This document shows positions 53,901 through 61,800 of a stretch of DNA of 64,000 bases, in pieces; position 1 is the stretch's first letter; each line of letters begins with the position of its first letter. The notes below the pieces were generated by a model. It saw only the letters and a list, made by a program, of their open reading frames with translations. It searched no databases and had not been told where the DNA came from. A program made the position numbers and the translations under genes. This DNA is from a bacterium 336/3 (lineage in GTDB: Bacteria; Bacteroidota; Bacteroidia; Cytophagales; Thermonemataceae): positions 3,495,521-3,559,520 of the forward strand of contig LJIE01000001.1 in the NCBI GenBank assembly GCA_001281695.1, read 5' to 3'.

Positions 53901-55463
53901 AGCTTGCCTGCTAATACAACTTCTTATTCTGATAATGGTCTAACTGCCAATACTACTTATCATTATAGAGTCAGAGCAAGTAACACTGGTGGAAATTCTG
54001 CTTATAGCAATGTAGCTAATGCTACTACTTTCCCTAATGTTCCTGCTACTCCAACAACTTTGACAGCAACTGCTGTTTCAACTTCACAAATAAATCTGAC
54101 TTGGACTGATAATGCAAATAACGAAACTGCTTACAAAGTAGAACGCTCTCCTGATGGGGTTAATGGTTGGACTGAAATTGCTGGTAGCTTGCCTGCCAAT
54201 ACAAACACCTATTCTGATAATGGTTTGACTGCCAACACAACTTACCATTATAGAGTAAGGACTAGTAATGCTGGTGGAAATTCTGCTTATAGTAATATCG
54301 CTAATGCTACTACATTGCCCAATACTCCTACTGACCCAAGTAGTTTAACAGCAACTGCTATTTCAAGCTCTCAAATCAATTTGGCTTGGACTGATAATGC
54401 AAATAATGAAACTGCTTACAAAGTAGAACGCTCTCCTGACGGGGTCAATGGCTGGACTGAAATTGCTGGTAGCTTGCCTGCCAACACTACAACTTATTCT
54501 GATAATGGTTTGACTGCTAGTACTACTTATCATTACAGAGTAAGAGCTGGCAATGCTGGTGGAAATTCTGCTTATAGCAATGTGGCTAATGCTACCACTT
54601 TGTCTAATACACCAAGTGTTCCAACAGCACCAACTGCTTTAACAGCAACAGCCGTTTCAACTTCACAAATAAATCTGACTTGGACTGATAATGCTAACAA
54701 TGAAACTGCTTACAAAGTAGAACGCTCTCCTGACGGTGTTAATGGTTGGACTGAAATTGCTGGTGCTTTACCTGCTAACACAACCTCTTATTCTGATAAT
54801 GGTTTGACTGCTAGTACTACTTATCATTATAGAGTCAGAGCTGGCAATGCTGGTGGAAATTCTGCTTATAGTAATATCGCTAATGCAACCACTTTGTCTA
54901 ATACACCAAGTGTTCCAACAGCACCAACTGCTTTAACAGCAACAACTGTTTCAACTTCACAAATCAATCTTTCTTGGACTGATAATGCAAATAATGAAAC
55001 TGCTTACAAAGTAGAACGCTCTCCTGATGGGGTTAATGGATGGACTGAAATTGCTGGTGCTTTGCCTGCTAACACAACCACTTATTCTGATAATGGTCTA
55101 ACTGCCAATACTACTTATCATTATAGAGTGAGAGCAAGTAACACTGGTGGAAATTCTGCTTATAGCAATGTGGCTAATGCAAAAACTCAAGAAGAAGCAA
55201 CTACTGCTATCAATTCTGAGTTAGACAAAGCTATTAGTGTTTCCCCTAACCCAACTCAGAATCATATTCAAATTAATTTGACAAAAGTTAATACATCAAA
55301 AGCTCAAATTATAATCTATAATAGCATTGGTGTAGTTGTGAAATCTTTTAATAGTACAGATAAACTTATTCCTCTCACTTTAGATGAATATTCTAAAGGA
55401 GTGTATTACATCTATATTACTACTGATAGTGGTACAAGCCTTAAAAAAATAGTGTTGAATTAA
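51000..55463 (+). CDS. Secreted subtilisin-like protease with PKD, six FN3 repeats and T9SS type A tail
   Basis: 1487 residues. A signal peptide (ITLLLIPLFLNFVLITFGQ) precedes an S8 peptidase domain with the triad D130 (GEWDGGP), H162 (NRHATHVGG) and S347 (SGTSMASPN). A P-domain/jelly-roll-like stretch follows, then a PKD domain (about 558-645, FTDASIKLPSAANISSWTW), a cleaved-adhesin/MAM-like jelly roll (about 655-820), six tandem FN3 domains (about 828-1394) and a T9SS type A tail (about 1408-1487, ISVSPNPTQNHIQI). All catalytic residues are intact, so an active extracellular protease tethered to the surface is likely. The FN3 array is nearly identical at the DNA level between units. It is the first gene after the LytTR regulator. 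Confidence 0.94.
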   Translation: MKKITLLLIPLFLNFVLITFGQNESERQRIIQNSNTKALKQLGEFYRNKSITDKKKAIEFAQKRGLQIFKTFPDGRIAELQRINPDGTPIYYLTQSNLGAANTTKASRLWTGGSMGLNLNGQGMIVGEWDGGPIRLTHQEFGTRAIQQDGVAFTTSDLNNRHATHVGGTMVASGVDGNAKGMAHQATLWANEWNNDTAEMTTQAGSGLLLSNHSYGYNAAFLPTWMFGFYDSEAQAWDQIATNAPFYLMVKAAGNDRGSGYNPGGVFGTTGYNLVTGSATAKNVLVVGAVNAVSNYTGPASVVMSGFSSWGSTDDGRIKPDVVGNGVSIYSTTSTGNTNYETMSGTSMASPNVTGTLTLIQQHYKNLNSGSFMRAATLRGLVIHTAEEAGANPGPDYAFGWGLVNAEKAVNAITNRGVSSIIEERTLNNSTSYSFNVTAISSSTPLEVTIAWNDPAATPLADGTANSTQSMLVNDLDLRVTEGANTFSPWVLNPANPTAAATQADNARDNVEKVIINNPVAGATYTITINHKGTLQGSNPQNYSIIATGATTNFNAIFADFTMSRTSVCIGQTITFTDASIKLPSAANISSWTWNFDGTSVGGATPSTATTQGPHTITFNQSGTYQISLTVGNGSTTNTKTQTITVRPVSNLPLTEGFENSPVVGWTATNSGGTFNWGVSSTVGQASTRSATMDLFNNDIGTNALFLNAPAVNLQGYASVNFSFQLAHTGYQTVYATLEVQASTDCGQTYSTVWTKTGTALATTTPTSRTADFTAPAANEWRLETFNLNSLIGNSSVLLRFRLTDNFSNRIYVDNVNITGVLAPPTTPTTLTATAISSSQINLAWTDNANNETAYKVERSPDGVNGWTEIAGSLPANTTTYSDNGLTANTTYHYRVRASNAGGNSAYSNVANATTFPNAPSTPTTLTATAVSSSQINLAWTDNANNETAYKVERSPDGVNGWTEIAGSLPANTTSYSDNGLTANTTYHYRVRASNTGGNSAYSNVANATTFPNVPATPTTLTATAVSTSQINLTWTDNANNETAYKVERSPDGVNGWTEIAGSLPANTNTYSDNGLTANTTYHYRVRTSNAGGNSAYSNIANATTLPNTPTDPSSLTATAISSSQINLAWTDNANNETAYKVERSPDGVNGWTEIAGSLPANTTTYSDNGLTASTTYHYRVRAGNAGGNSAYSNVANATTLSNTPSVPTAPTALTATAVSTSQINLTWTDNANNETAYKVERSPDGVNGWTEIAGALPANTTSYSDNGLTASTTYHYRVRAGNAGGNSAYSNIANATTLSNTPSVPTAPTALTATTVSTSQINLSWTDNANNETAYKVERSPDGVNGWTEIAGALPANTTTYSDNGLTANTTYHYRVRASNTGGNSAYSNVANAKTQEEATTAINSELDKAISVSPNPTQNHIQINLTKVNTSKAQIIIYNSIGVVVKSFNSTDKLIPLTLDEYSKGVYYIYITTDSGTSLKKIVLN
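53481..55180 (+). repeat. Six tandem FN3-coding repeats (285 and 294 bp)
   Basis: The same proline codon of each unit recurs at 53481, 53766, 54051, 54336, 54630 and 54924. The period is exactly 285 bp for units 1-4 and 294 bp for the last two, which carry a three-codon linker extension (SNTPSVPTAPTAL). Units share almost the whole protein sequence (NLAWTDNANNETAYKVERSP, DGVNGWTEIAG, YHYRVRASN) and long identical DNA stretches, so they arose by recent duplication or are kept alike by gene conversion. Confidence 0.95.
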
Positions 55464-55466
55464 CAC

Positions 55467-55499
55467 AAAAAAAGCAGTAGAATTCTCTACTGCTTTTTT
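55467..55499 (+). terminator. Terminator after the subtilase gene
   Basis: AGCAGTAGA (55473-55481), loop ATTC, TCTACTGCT (55486-55494), flanked by an A run on the 5' side and seven Ts on the 3' side. The stem is extended by A-T pairs. It ends the transcript and isolates fabG. Confidence 0.9.
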
Positions 55500-55561
55500 A
55501 TTTTCTCTTTTCTAATATTTTTTCTTTTATTTGTGGCTTAGTCAAAAATTAAACTTGTTGT

Positions 55562-56302
55562 ATGAAACTATTAGAGAACAAAGTGGCTCTTATTACAGGT
55601 GCTTCCAAAGGTATTGGAAAAGCCATTGCCGAAAAATTTGCTGAACAAGGAGCAAAAGTTGCTTTTACTTACCTTTCAAGTGTAGAAAAAGGACAAGCCT
55701 TAGAAAATGAATTAAAGTCGAAAGGTGTTGAAGCAAAAGGCTATCGTTCAGATGCTTCGGATTATAAACAAGCAGATGAACTTGTAACTCAAGTTTTGGC
55801 AGATTTTGGTAAAATAGATATTTTAGTGAATAATGCAGGCGTAACACAAGATGGTTTACTCATGCGTATGACAGAAGAACAATGGGATAAAGTAATCAAT
55901 ATCAATTTGAAATCTGTTTTTAATCTTACCAAAGCAATCCTAAAACCCATGATGAAGGCTAAATATGGTTCTATCATCAATATTACTTCGGTTGTAGGTA
56001 TCAGGGGGAATGCAGGACAAGCCAATTATGCTTCTTCTAAAGCTGGAATTATTGGTTTTACAAAATCGGTAGCTTTGGAATTGGGTTCTCGTAATATTCG
56101 TTCTAATGCAGTAGCTCCTGGTTTTATTGAAACAGATATGACTGATGAACTTGCTAATAAAGCGGAGTGGCTCAACCAAATTCCATTGAAAAGAGGAGGC
56201 AATCCTCAAGAAGTCGCTGACGCTTGTGTATTTTTAGGTTCAGATATGTCTTCTTACATCACAGGGCAGGTACTTCAAGTGGATGGTGGAATGCTGACCT
56301 AA
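55562..56302 (+). CDS. fabG: 3-oxoacyl-[acyl-carrier-protein] reductase
   Basis: 246 residues, a classical short-chain dehydrogenase. It has the cofactor loop TGASKGIGKA (12-21), NNAG (90-93), and the catalytic Ser143 (INITSVVG), Tyr156 and Lys160 (YASSK), with the C-terminal GQVLQVDGGM. FabG reduces 3-oxoacyl-ACP with NADPH in type II fatty-acid synthesis. Specific assignment to FabG rests on the overall sequence and length; other SDRs share the motifs. The Crp-type regulator starts 12 bases later, so the two are probably co-transcribed. Confidence 0.9.
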   Translation: MKLLENKVALITGASKGIGKAIAEKFAEQGAKVAFTYLSSVEKGQALENELKSKGVEAKGYRSDASDYKQADELVTQVLADFGKIDILVNNAGVTQDGLLMRMTEEQWDKVININLKSVFNLTKAILKPMMKAKYGSIINITSVVGIRGNAGQANYASSKAGIIGFTKSVALELGSRNIRSNAVAPGFIETDMTDELANKAEWLNQIPLKRGGNPQEVADACVFLGSDMSSYITGQVLQVDGGMLT

Positions 56303-56314
56303 AAATTTTTATTT

Positions 56315-56899
56315 ATGGATGAATTGAAAAAAAACATCTCTAATTATATATCACTTTCCGAGCAAGAAATGGACATTTTTTGCTCGGAATTTACTTTTAA
56401 AACTCTCAAACGTAAAGAATTTTTATTTCAAGAAGGGCAAGTTTGTAAAACTGTTGTTTTTATTAGAAAAGGATGTTTGAGATATTTTTATATGAATGAA
56501 GGAGAAGAAAAAACTGGACAGTTTTTCTTTGAAAATGGCTGGTACACAGATTATGACAGTTTTCTTACTCAAAAGCCAACACAACAATTTACACAAGCAT
56601 TAGAGCCTACTGAACTTTGGGTTTTATCCAAAGAAAATCTATACAAACTATATGAAAACAATCCTAAAATAGAGCGTTTTGGGAGGATTATGGCAGAAAA
56701 TGCTTATTTAGGTTCTCGAAAAAATAATATAGATTTTCTTACACTCAATCCTGAGGAACGCTATTTAAAACTGATTACAGAACGTCCCAAAATTATGGAG
56801 AGAGTTTCTTTAAAATATATTGCATCTTATTTGGGCATAAAACCTGAAAGTCTGAGTCGTATCCGAAAAAGGCTTTTTTTACAAAAACAAAACTCTTAA
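56315..56899 (+). CDS. Crp/Fnr family transcriptional regulator
   Basis: 194 residues. The N-terminal cyclic-nucleotide-binding-like barrel (FTFKTLKRKEFLFQEGQVCK ... QFFFENGWYTDYDSFLTQKP) is followed by a C-terminal winged helix, best seen as RVSLKYIASYLGIKPESLSR. This is the short Bacteroidetes type with few conserved cAMP contacts, so the effector is unknown. It lies 12 bases after fabG, suggesting linked expression. The downstream outer-membrane protein has a separate start 71 bases away. Confidence 0.88.
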   Translation: MDELKKNISNYISLSEQEMDIFCSEFTFKTLKRKEFLFQEGQVCKTVVFIRKGCLRYFYMNEGEEKTGQFFFENGWYTDYDSFLTQKPTQQFTQALEPTELWVLSKENLYKLYENNPKIERFGRIMAENAYLGSRKNNIDFLTLNPEERYLKLITERPKIMERVSLKYIASYLGIKPESLSRIRKRLFLQKQNS

Positions 56900-56970
56900 C
56901 TCAAGTCAATTTTTTGAATGTTTTTGTTTACCATTTTTGTATCGTTATTCCATTCTAAAAAATATACGAT

Positions 56971-57600
56971 ATGAAAAAAATTGCTCATCTTTTCACATTT
57001 CTATTTGCTTTGCAAGCTACATACGCTCAAAACAAATTACCTATTTATGCAAATATAGCCACTGGTTATGGGAATACCTTTTTTTATGGTTCTTTATCAG
57101 AAAAAGAAACCATTAATGATGGAAGAGGTTTTGGAAGAAATCAGGGTTTTACGCTCTCTACCTTTTTTTATGTTGCTCCTAATCATTGGAAAGGATTAGG
57201 CATAGGTAGCGGTGTAAAAGGTTTTTTTGCAACACCCAACAATGGAGGTAATAACGAAACTTATTTGTTCAATTATTATCATGTGGGTTTGGGTTTAAAA
57301 TATTATCCCTTTTCTAAAACCTTTAACAAAGGTTTTTCTGTAAAATCAAGTTTTGGCTTTGGACAAATGACTGAAAAAATGAGATATAACGATACTCAAA
57401 TCTATGAACATCAGTTTGCTATTGGCACCACATTATTGGGAGGGTTTGGGTATTCTATTCCTTTTTATAAAAACAAAATGGCTTTCAATATAGATTTTGA
57501 AGCAGAATACTCAAACAGACGAGGTGATGTAACAGGAAAGGGTGAAGACCAAAAATTTCAAAATAGTCATGTAAGTTTAAACTTGGGTCTTGGATTTTAA
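56971..57600 (+). CDS. Outer-membrane beta-barrel protein
   Basis: 209 residues. A signal peptide (IAHLFTFLFALQATYAQ) precedes about eight amphipathic strands (FTLSTFFYVAPNHWKGLGIG, SGVKGFFATPN, YHVGLGLKYYPFSK, SFGFGQMTEKMRYN, VSLNLGLGF), with a terminal Phe as expected for barrel assembly. The function is unknown. Its 3' end overlaps the 3' end of the minus-strand membrane protein by 24 bases, so the two genes converge and overlap. Confidence 0.75.
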   Translation: MKKIAHLFTFLFALQATYAQNKLPIYANIATGYGNTFFYGSLSEKETINDGRGFGRNQGFTLSTFFYVAPNHWKGLGIGSGVKGFFATPNNGGNNETYLFNYYHVGLGLKYYPFSKTFNKGFSVKSSFGFGQMTEKMRYNDTQIYEHQFAIGTTLLGGFGYSIPFYKNKMAFNIDFEAEYSNRRGDVTGKGEDQKFQNSHVSLNLGLGF

Positions 57601-58833
57601 GAACTGTAAGAAAACCACATACCATAAAAAAGGCGAAAAACCACATCTGTATCTACTCAATGCACCAAAATTAGGAGATGAAAGTGCTAAGAAAACAGCC
57701 ATGATAAAAATATACACAAATAACATCATCAGAAAATTAGAATCTAAAGTTTGTGTATATTTTTTTTGAATAAACTTCCTAATTCCTAAAATGAGCAAAC
57801 TCATTAAAAGTACATTTTCAATACTTACAAGTATCATTTGCCAATTCTGGCTATCCCAAGGCATGGGCGAAAATAGCCCTAAATATAAAGCTTTTGGACT
57901 ATTTTGTAAAATACTCAACCAAGTTGGTTCTAAACCTAATTCAACAATCGAGTTTTTGGGTGAAGCTTTGATAATCAAAAGATAATTATTGTATAAAGCC
58001 TCTGGCAAGGCATTTATTTGAATATTTGGATGTAAAAAACTTAACAAAACACCTCCAAATGTTACAAAACAAAATAGTAAGCTTTTTTTCCACGTAACAA
58101 GTTTATATTTTTTAGTGTAATGTAAGAATATATATAAAATCAGGCTAATGGATAATCCAAAAGCATAATAATACTTTACTTTCCAAAGTACTATTAAAAA
58201 TAACAAAATAAATATACTTTTAAGGTAACTATTACTTCTTTTCTTCTCAAAATGGATTAATTGAAAAAAATTACTGATTATCAGGCTTATTAAAAACAAT
58301 AAAATGCTTTCTTTACTTGTTGCAGATGCCCAAAATATACACGAAGGCAGAAATAAAAATGCTATAATAGCAGCCTTCTTTGTTTCAGGAAATAGCTGAA
58401 TTAAGGTGTGTGTAAGATACCACATTCCCCATAAAGCCAATAAACTACTATAAATAGCTGTAAGCCAAAAATTACTGAAGGTAAAGATTGTTAAAAAACT
58501 ATAAATCTTTACAGTAAAAAAGGCTCTTGGTTGATTTGATAAATGCCAATTTTTTGAAAAAAAATGTTTATCTATTAGAATTTGTACATATTCGTTAGGG
58601 CTTTTATAGAAAATATTGGTAAGATGACTGGCATCTTCAAAAATGAGCTTAAAATCTGGTTGATAATGAGTATAATAGTTTTGGTGAATCCACACGAAAA
58701 AATAAAGAGCTATCATTTTGATGGTGAAAGCTCCTATTCCTATCCAAAACCAGTCTGTATTTTTGTATTTTTTAGCAAATAGCCATCCCAAAACTCCTAA
58801 AAAAGAGATATGTAAAATTCCTATCCACGCCAT
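57577..58833 (-). CDS. Polytopic membrane protein, putative glycosyltransferase-like
   Basis: 418 residues with about ten membrane helices. The segment AAIIAFLFLPSCIFWASATS followed by KESILLFLISLI resembles the GT-C-type or polysaccharide-biosynthesis membrane proteins in which a (P)SxxFW(S/A)S...KE/D motif is common, but no DxD/ExE loop clearly marks an active site. Its ATG overlaps the tamB stop by one base (TAATG), so translation is coupled with tamB. Whether it serves envelope biogenesis like TamB is inference. Confidence 0.6.
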   Translation of the reverse strand: MAWIGILHISFLGVLGWLFAKKYKNTDWFWIGIGAFTIKMIALYFFVWIHQNYYTHYQPDFKLIFEDASHLTNIFYKSPNEYVQILIDKHFFSKNWHLSNQPRAFFTVKIYSFLTIFTFSNFWLTAIYSSLLALWGMWYLTHTLIQLFPETKKAAIIAFLFLPSCIFWASATSKESILLFLISLIISNFFQLIHFEKKRSNSYLKSIFILLFLIVLWKVKYYYAFGLSISLILYIFLHYTKKYKLVTWKKSLLFCFVTFGGVLLSFLHPNIQINALPEALYNNYLLIIKASPKNSIVELGLEPTWLSILQNSPKALYLGLFSPMPWDSQNWQMILVSIENVLLMSLLILGIRKFIQKKYTQTLDSNFLMMLFVYIFIMAVFLALSSPNFGALSRYRCGFSPFLWYVVFLQFLKSKTQV

Positions 58834-61800
58834 TATTGTGCAGTTTTGGTAGTGTCTTTGGCTTGTCTGAGAGGGTTTTCAGGTAGTTTTTGAGCTTCTT
58901 TTTTCTTTTTAGACTTGCGTTTGAACAAATCCCAAAAATTATCAAAATTATGTGTAGATGAAATAGTTAAACCCGTAGAATTAGCTGTTGTAGCGTTTGT
59001 GAGGGTATTATTTCCAAATGTACTTCTGTTATAGGCTTTAATTTTATATTGTCCATCTTCGCTGAGCATATATTCCACAATAAATTCTCCTGTATAGTTA
59101 GAGCTTTGATTTCGGCTGTCTAATCTGTTGTTACTCACCACTTTGAGTCTGTCATTAAGCGTATAACTAACTATCACACCTATTTGTGTACTTGTTGAAC
59201 TAAATTCATTGGCATTGAGGTCTATTTTAAAATTTTCATCAATTTTCGATAAATATCCACTCAACTGATTTGACAAAAACTCTCCAAGCGTTCTACCAGA
59301 AGCAGCTCCTACTCCACCACTTGAGCTTTGCGAAGTAAATTGTCCTAAAATTACCAAACTACCCACCTGTCTATTAAGTTCAAGTTCATTGGTTTGGATA
59401 TCCGATTTTACTTTAAACATGGCAGCTTGCAAAGTAGGGTTTGAGATTTTCTTTTCTAAATCTTTAAAATCTATGTCAAAAGTTACTTTAGGGGCAAGTA
59501 AATCACCTGCCAAATGAGCTACAACACTCACAGGGAAACGTCTTGATGTTTCGGGTGTTATTTCGTTATCTGCTAAAAACGCTGTAAACGAAGTATTTGC
59601 ATCATAAGAAGCTTTTACATCCATATATGCTTCATAGACATCTCCTTCAAAATAAATTTTGCTGTTTGGTCTGATATTAAATTTCTTATTCATTAAGTTT
59701 TTGAGCGTAAAGTTATAACTACCAGCTATGATGTTATAATCGCCCCAAATACCAAAATTTCCTCTTTTATCAATACTGATTTGCATCAAACCTCTTCCTT
59801 TTCCTTCCATAATATCGCCAGTTTGTCTATCTAATAAGATTTGAAATTCAGCATCTTCTGTAACATCTAAATTCATATCCATCTGTAAACCAGAAAGATT
59901 AATAGTTTTGATAGGGCTTGTAGATGTATTTTGTTTGGTTGTATCTATAATTTTATCTTTTTGGAAATCTACAAACTGAAAATAATTAGCATCTCCTACC
60001 TCGCTATAACCATCCAAAGGAAGATATAATTTAGTTCCTTTATTGGTTTTTGCATCCACCTTGATGTACATATCTGCTGGTTCGCCCTGAATCATCAGTT
60101 TACCAGAGCCTACAGCTTTTCCATAGTACAAAGCATTTTCTGTTTCTTTGGTATTGAGAAGCGTAAATTTCTCAAAATCAGCACCCAATTCAATAAAGAA
60201 ATATTGAAATTTATCATGATACACTCTACCATTTAGCGTTGCCATTCCTTTTTCTCTTTCTTCATCAAAAAGTCTAAAATTTCTAAATGACAATTCATTT
60301 TTTGAAATATTGATGGTGCTACTGGTCTCATAAACAGAACCTAAGTAATTCACCTTAAATTTAGCCTTATTGAAGGTTACTGAGCCGTTCAAATCAGGTT
60401 CAGCCAGTTTTCCTGTGATATTGACATCACCAGAAACTGTTCCTTCTAATTTTGATACATATTCATTAATAAAAGGCTCAGCCATATTGATTTCAGCTTT
60501 TCTGATTTTAGCTGATAGATTTAGATTGTCTTGTCTGGGCTGATATGTTCCATCTAAAAAGAATACATAGTCTTTTTTATGGTAAATACTTGTTTCAAGC
60601 TCCATGAGTTGTTTTTCGTTATTCCAGTTGCTACGCCCCTTAATATTTCCTACATAAAATTTATTCACATCCACAGAATCTGCTTTGAAATTTGCATTAA
60701 TTTTAATTTCCTCATATACATCTTCTATAGTTAGATGTGCATCTAGAATTCCCTTTATTTTTTTACCTGAAAGAATGGTATTCAATGTAGATAGTTGAAA
60801 AGCATCGATATCTATATTCAATTTTTCGTCAGGGTTGTTGGCTGCAATCATACCATTGAATACAATTTCCTGATTAGCATTGCTCAACATGAAATTATCA
60901 AATACAACTTTTCCATTTTCATTGGTAAAAAGTGTAATTTTTCGGGATGGTTCAAATTTCCAAACAGATTCAAGCAATTTCACATTTGATTCATCGAATT
61001 CAACAATAGTTTTATTCGTATCTAAGGTAATGTGTCCTTGTATGTCAGCTTCATTAGAGCTTTCTTTTTGTTTAATTCGTGTTCTAAAATCTATAATTCC
61101 ATCCAACCAAATGGCATTGAGTGTAAGTTTTTCTGTTTCTACACTCCCCAAATGTTGTGTACTTGAATATAAATTCAGTTCTGCTGTAATATTTTCATTT
61201 AAGCCCTGTTTATAAGCTTCAAATTGAAGTGTATTTCGATAAAATGCATAAGATCCAAATTCTAAAGTTTGGATAGGTTTCATTGATTTAAACGTAAAAC
61301 GAGCTGAATCTCCACCTACTAAGACACCTTTAAAATGCGAATCTGGTGATATATACATACTCGTATCTATCAAATTAAGTATAGGTTTGATATCAAGAAT
61401 TGTTATCTCATAATCCAATGATGTATTTTGACTTTTTTGTTTCTTTTTTTGAGCGTAGTAATTGTTTTGAGCATCTTTTTGGTTTTTAATTCCTAAAAAT
61501 AACTCACTAAAGAAACCAGAAACCGTACTGCTTAATTGGCTTAAATTGTACTTTCCTACCACATTGACTTTAAAATAGTTTGAATAAACATCAAAAAAAC
61601 TATAACCATATTCATTTTTTTGAGAAGATACAACCAGAGAGTCCATGTGGAGTGATTTTTTACGATAAGTTATATCTGCATCTCGTAAAAGCACATCTCC
61701 TTCAAAATCATCTATATTTAAACCTTTACTTTGAGTATGAATAAATCCTCTAAAAACAAGGTCTTCAGGTATAAATCCTAGCTTTTTGAAATCAAGATTG

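Noticed and set aside
53481-55180. Possible CRISPR or satellite array
   Set aside because: The repeats are 285/294 bp, in frame, and encode FN3 domains within one long protein.
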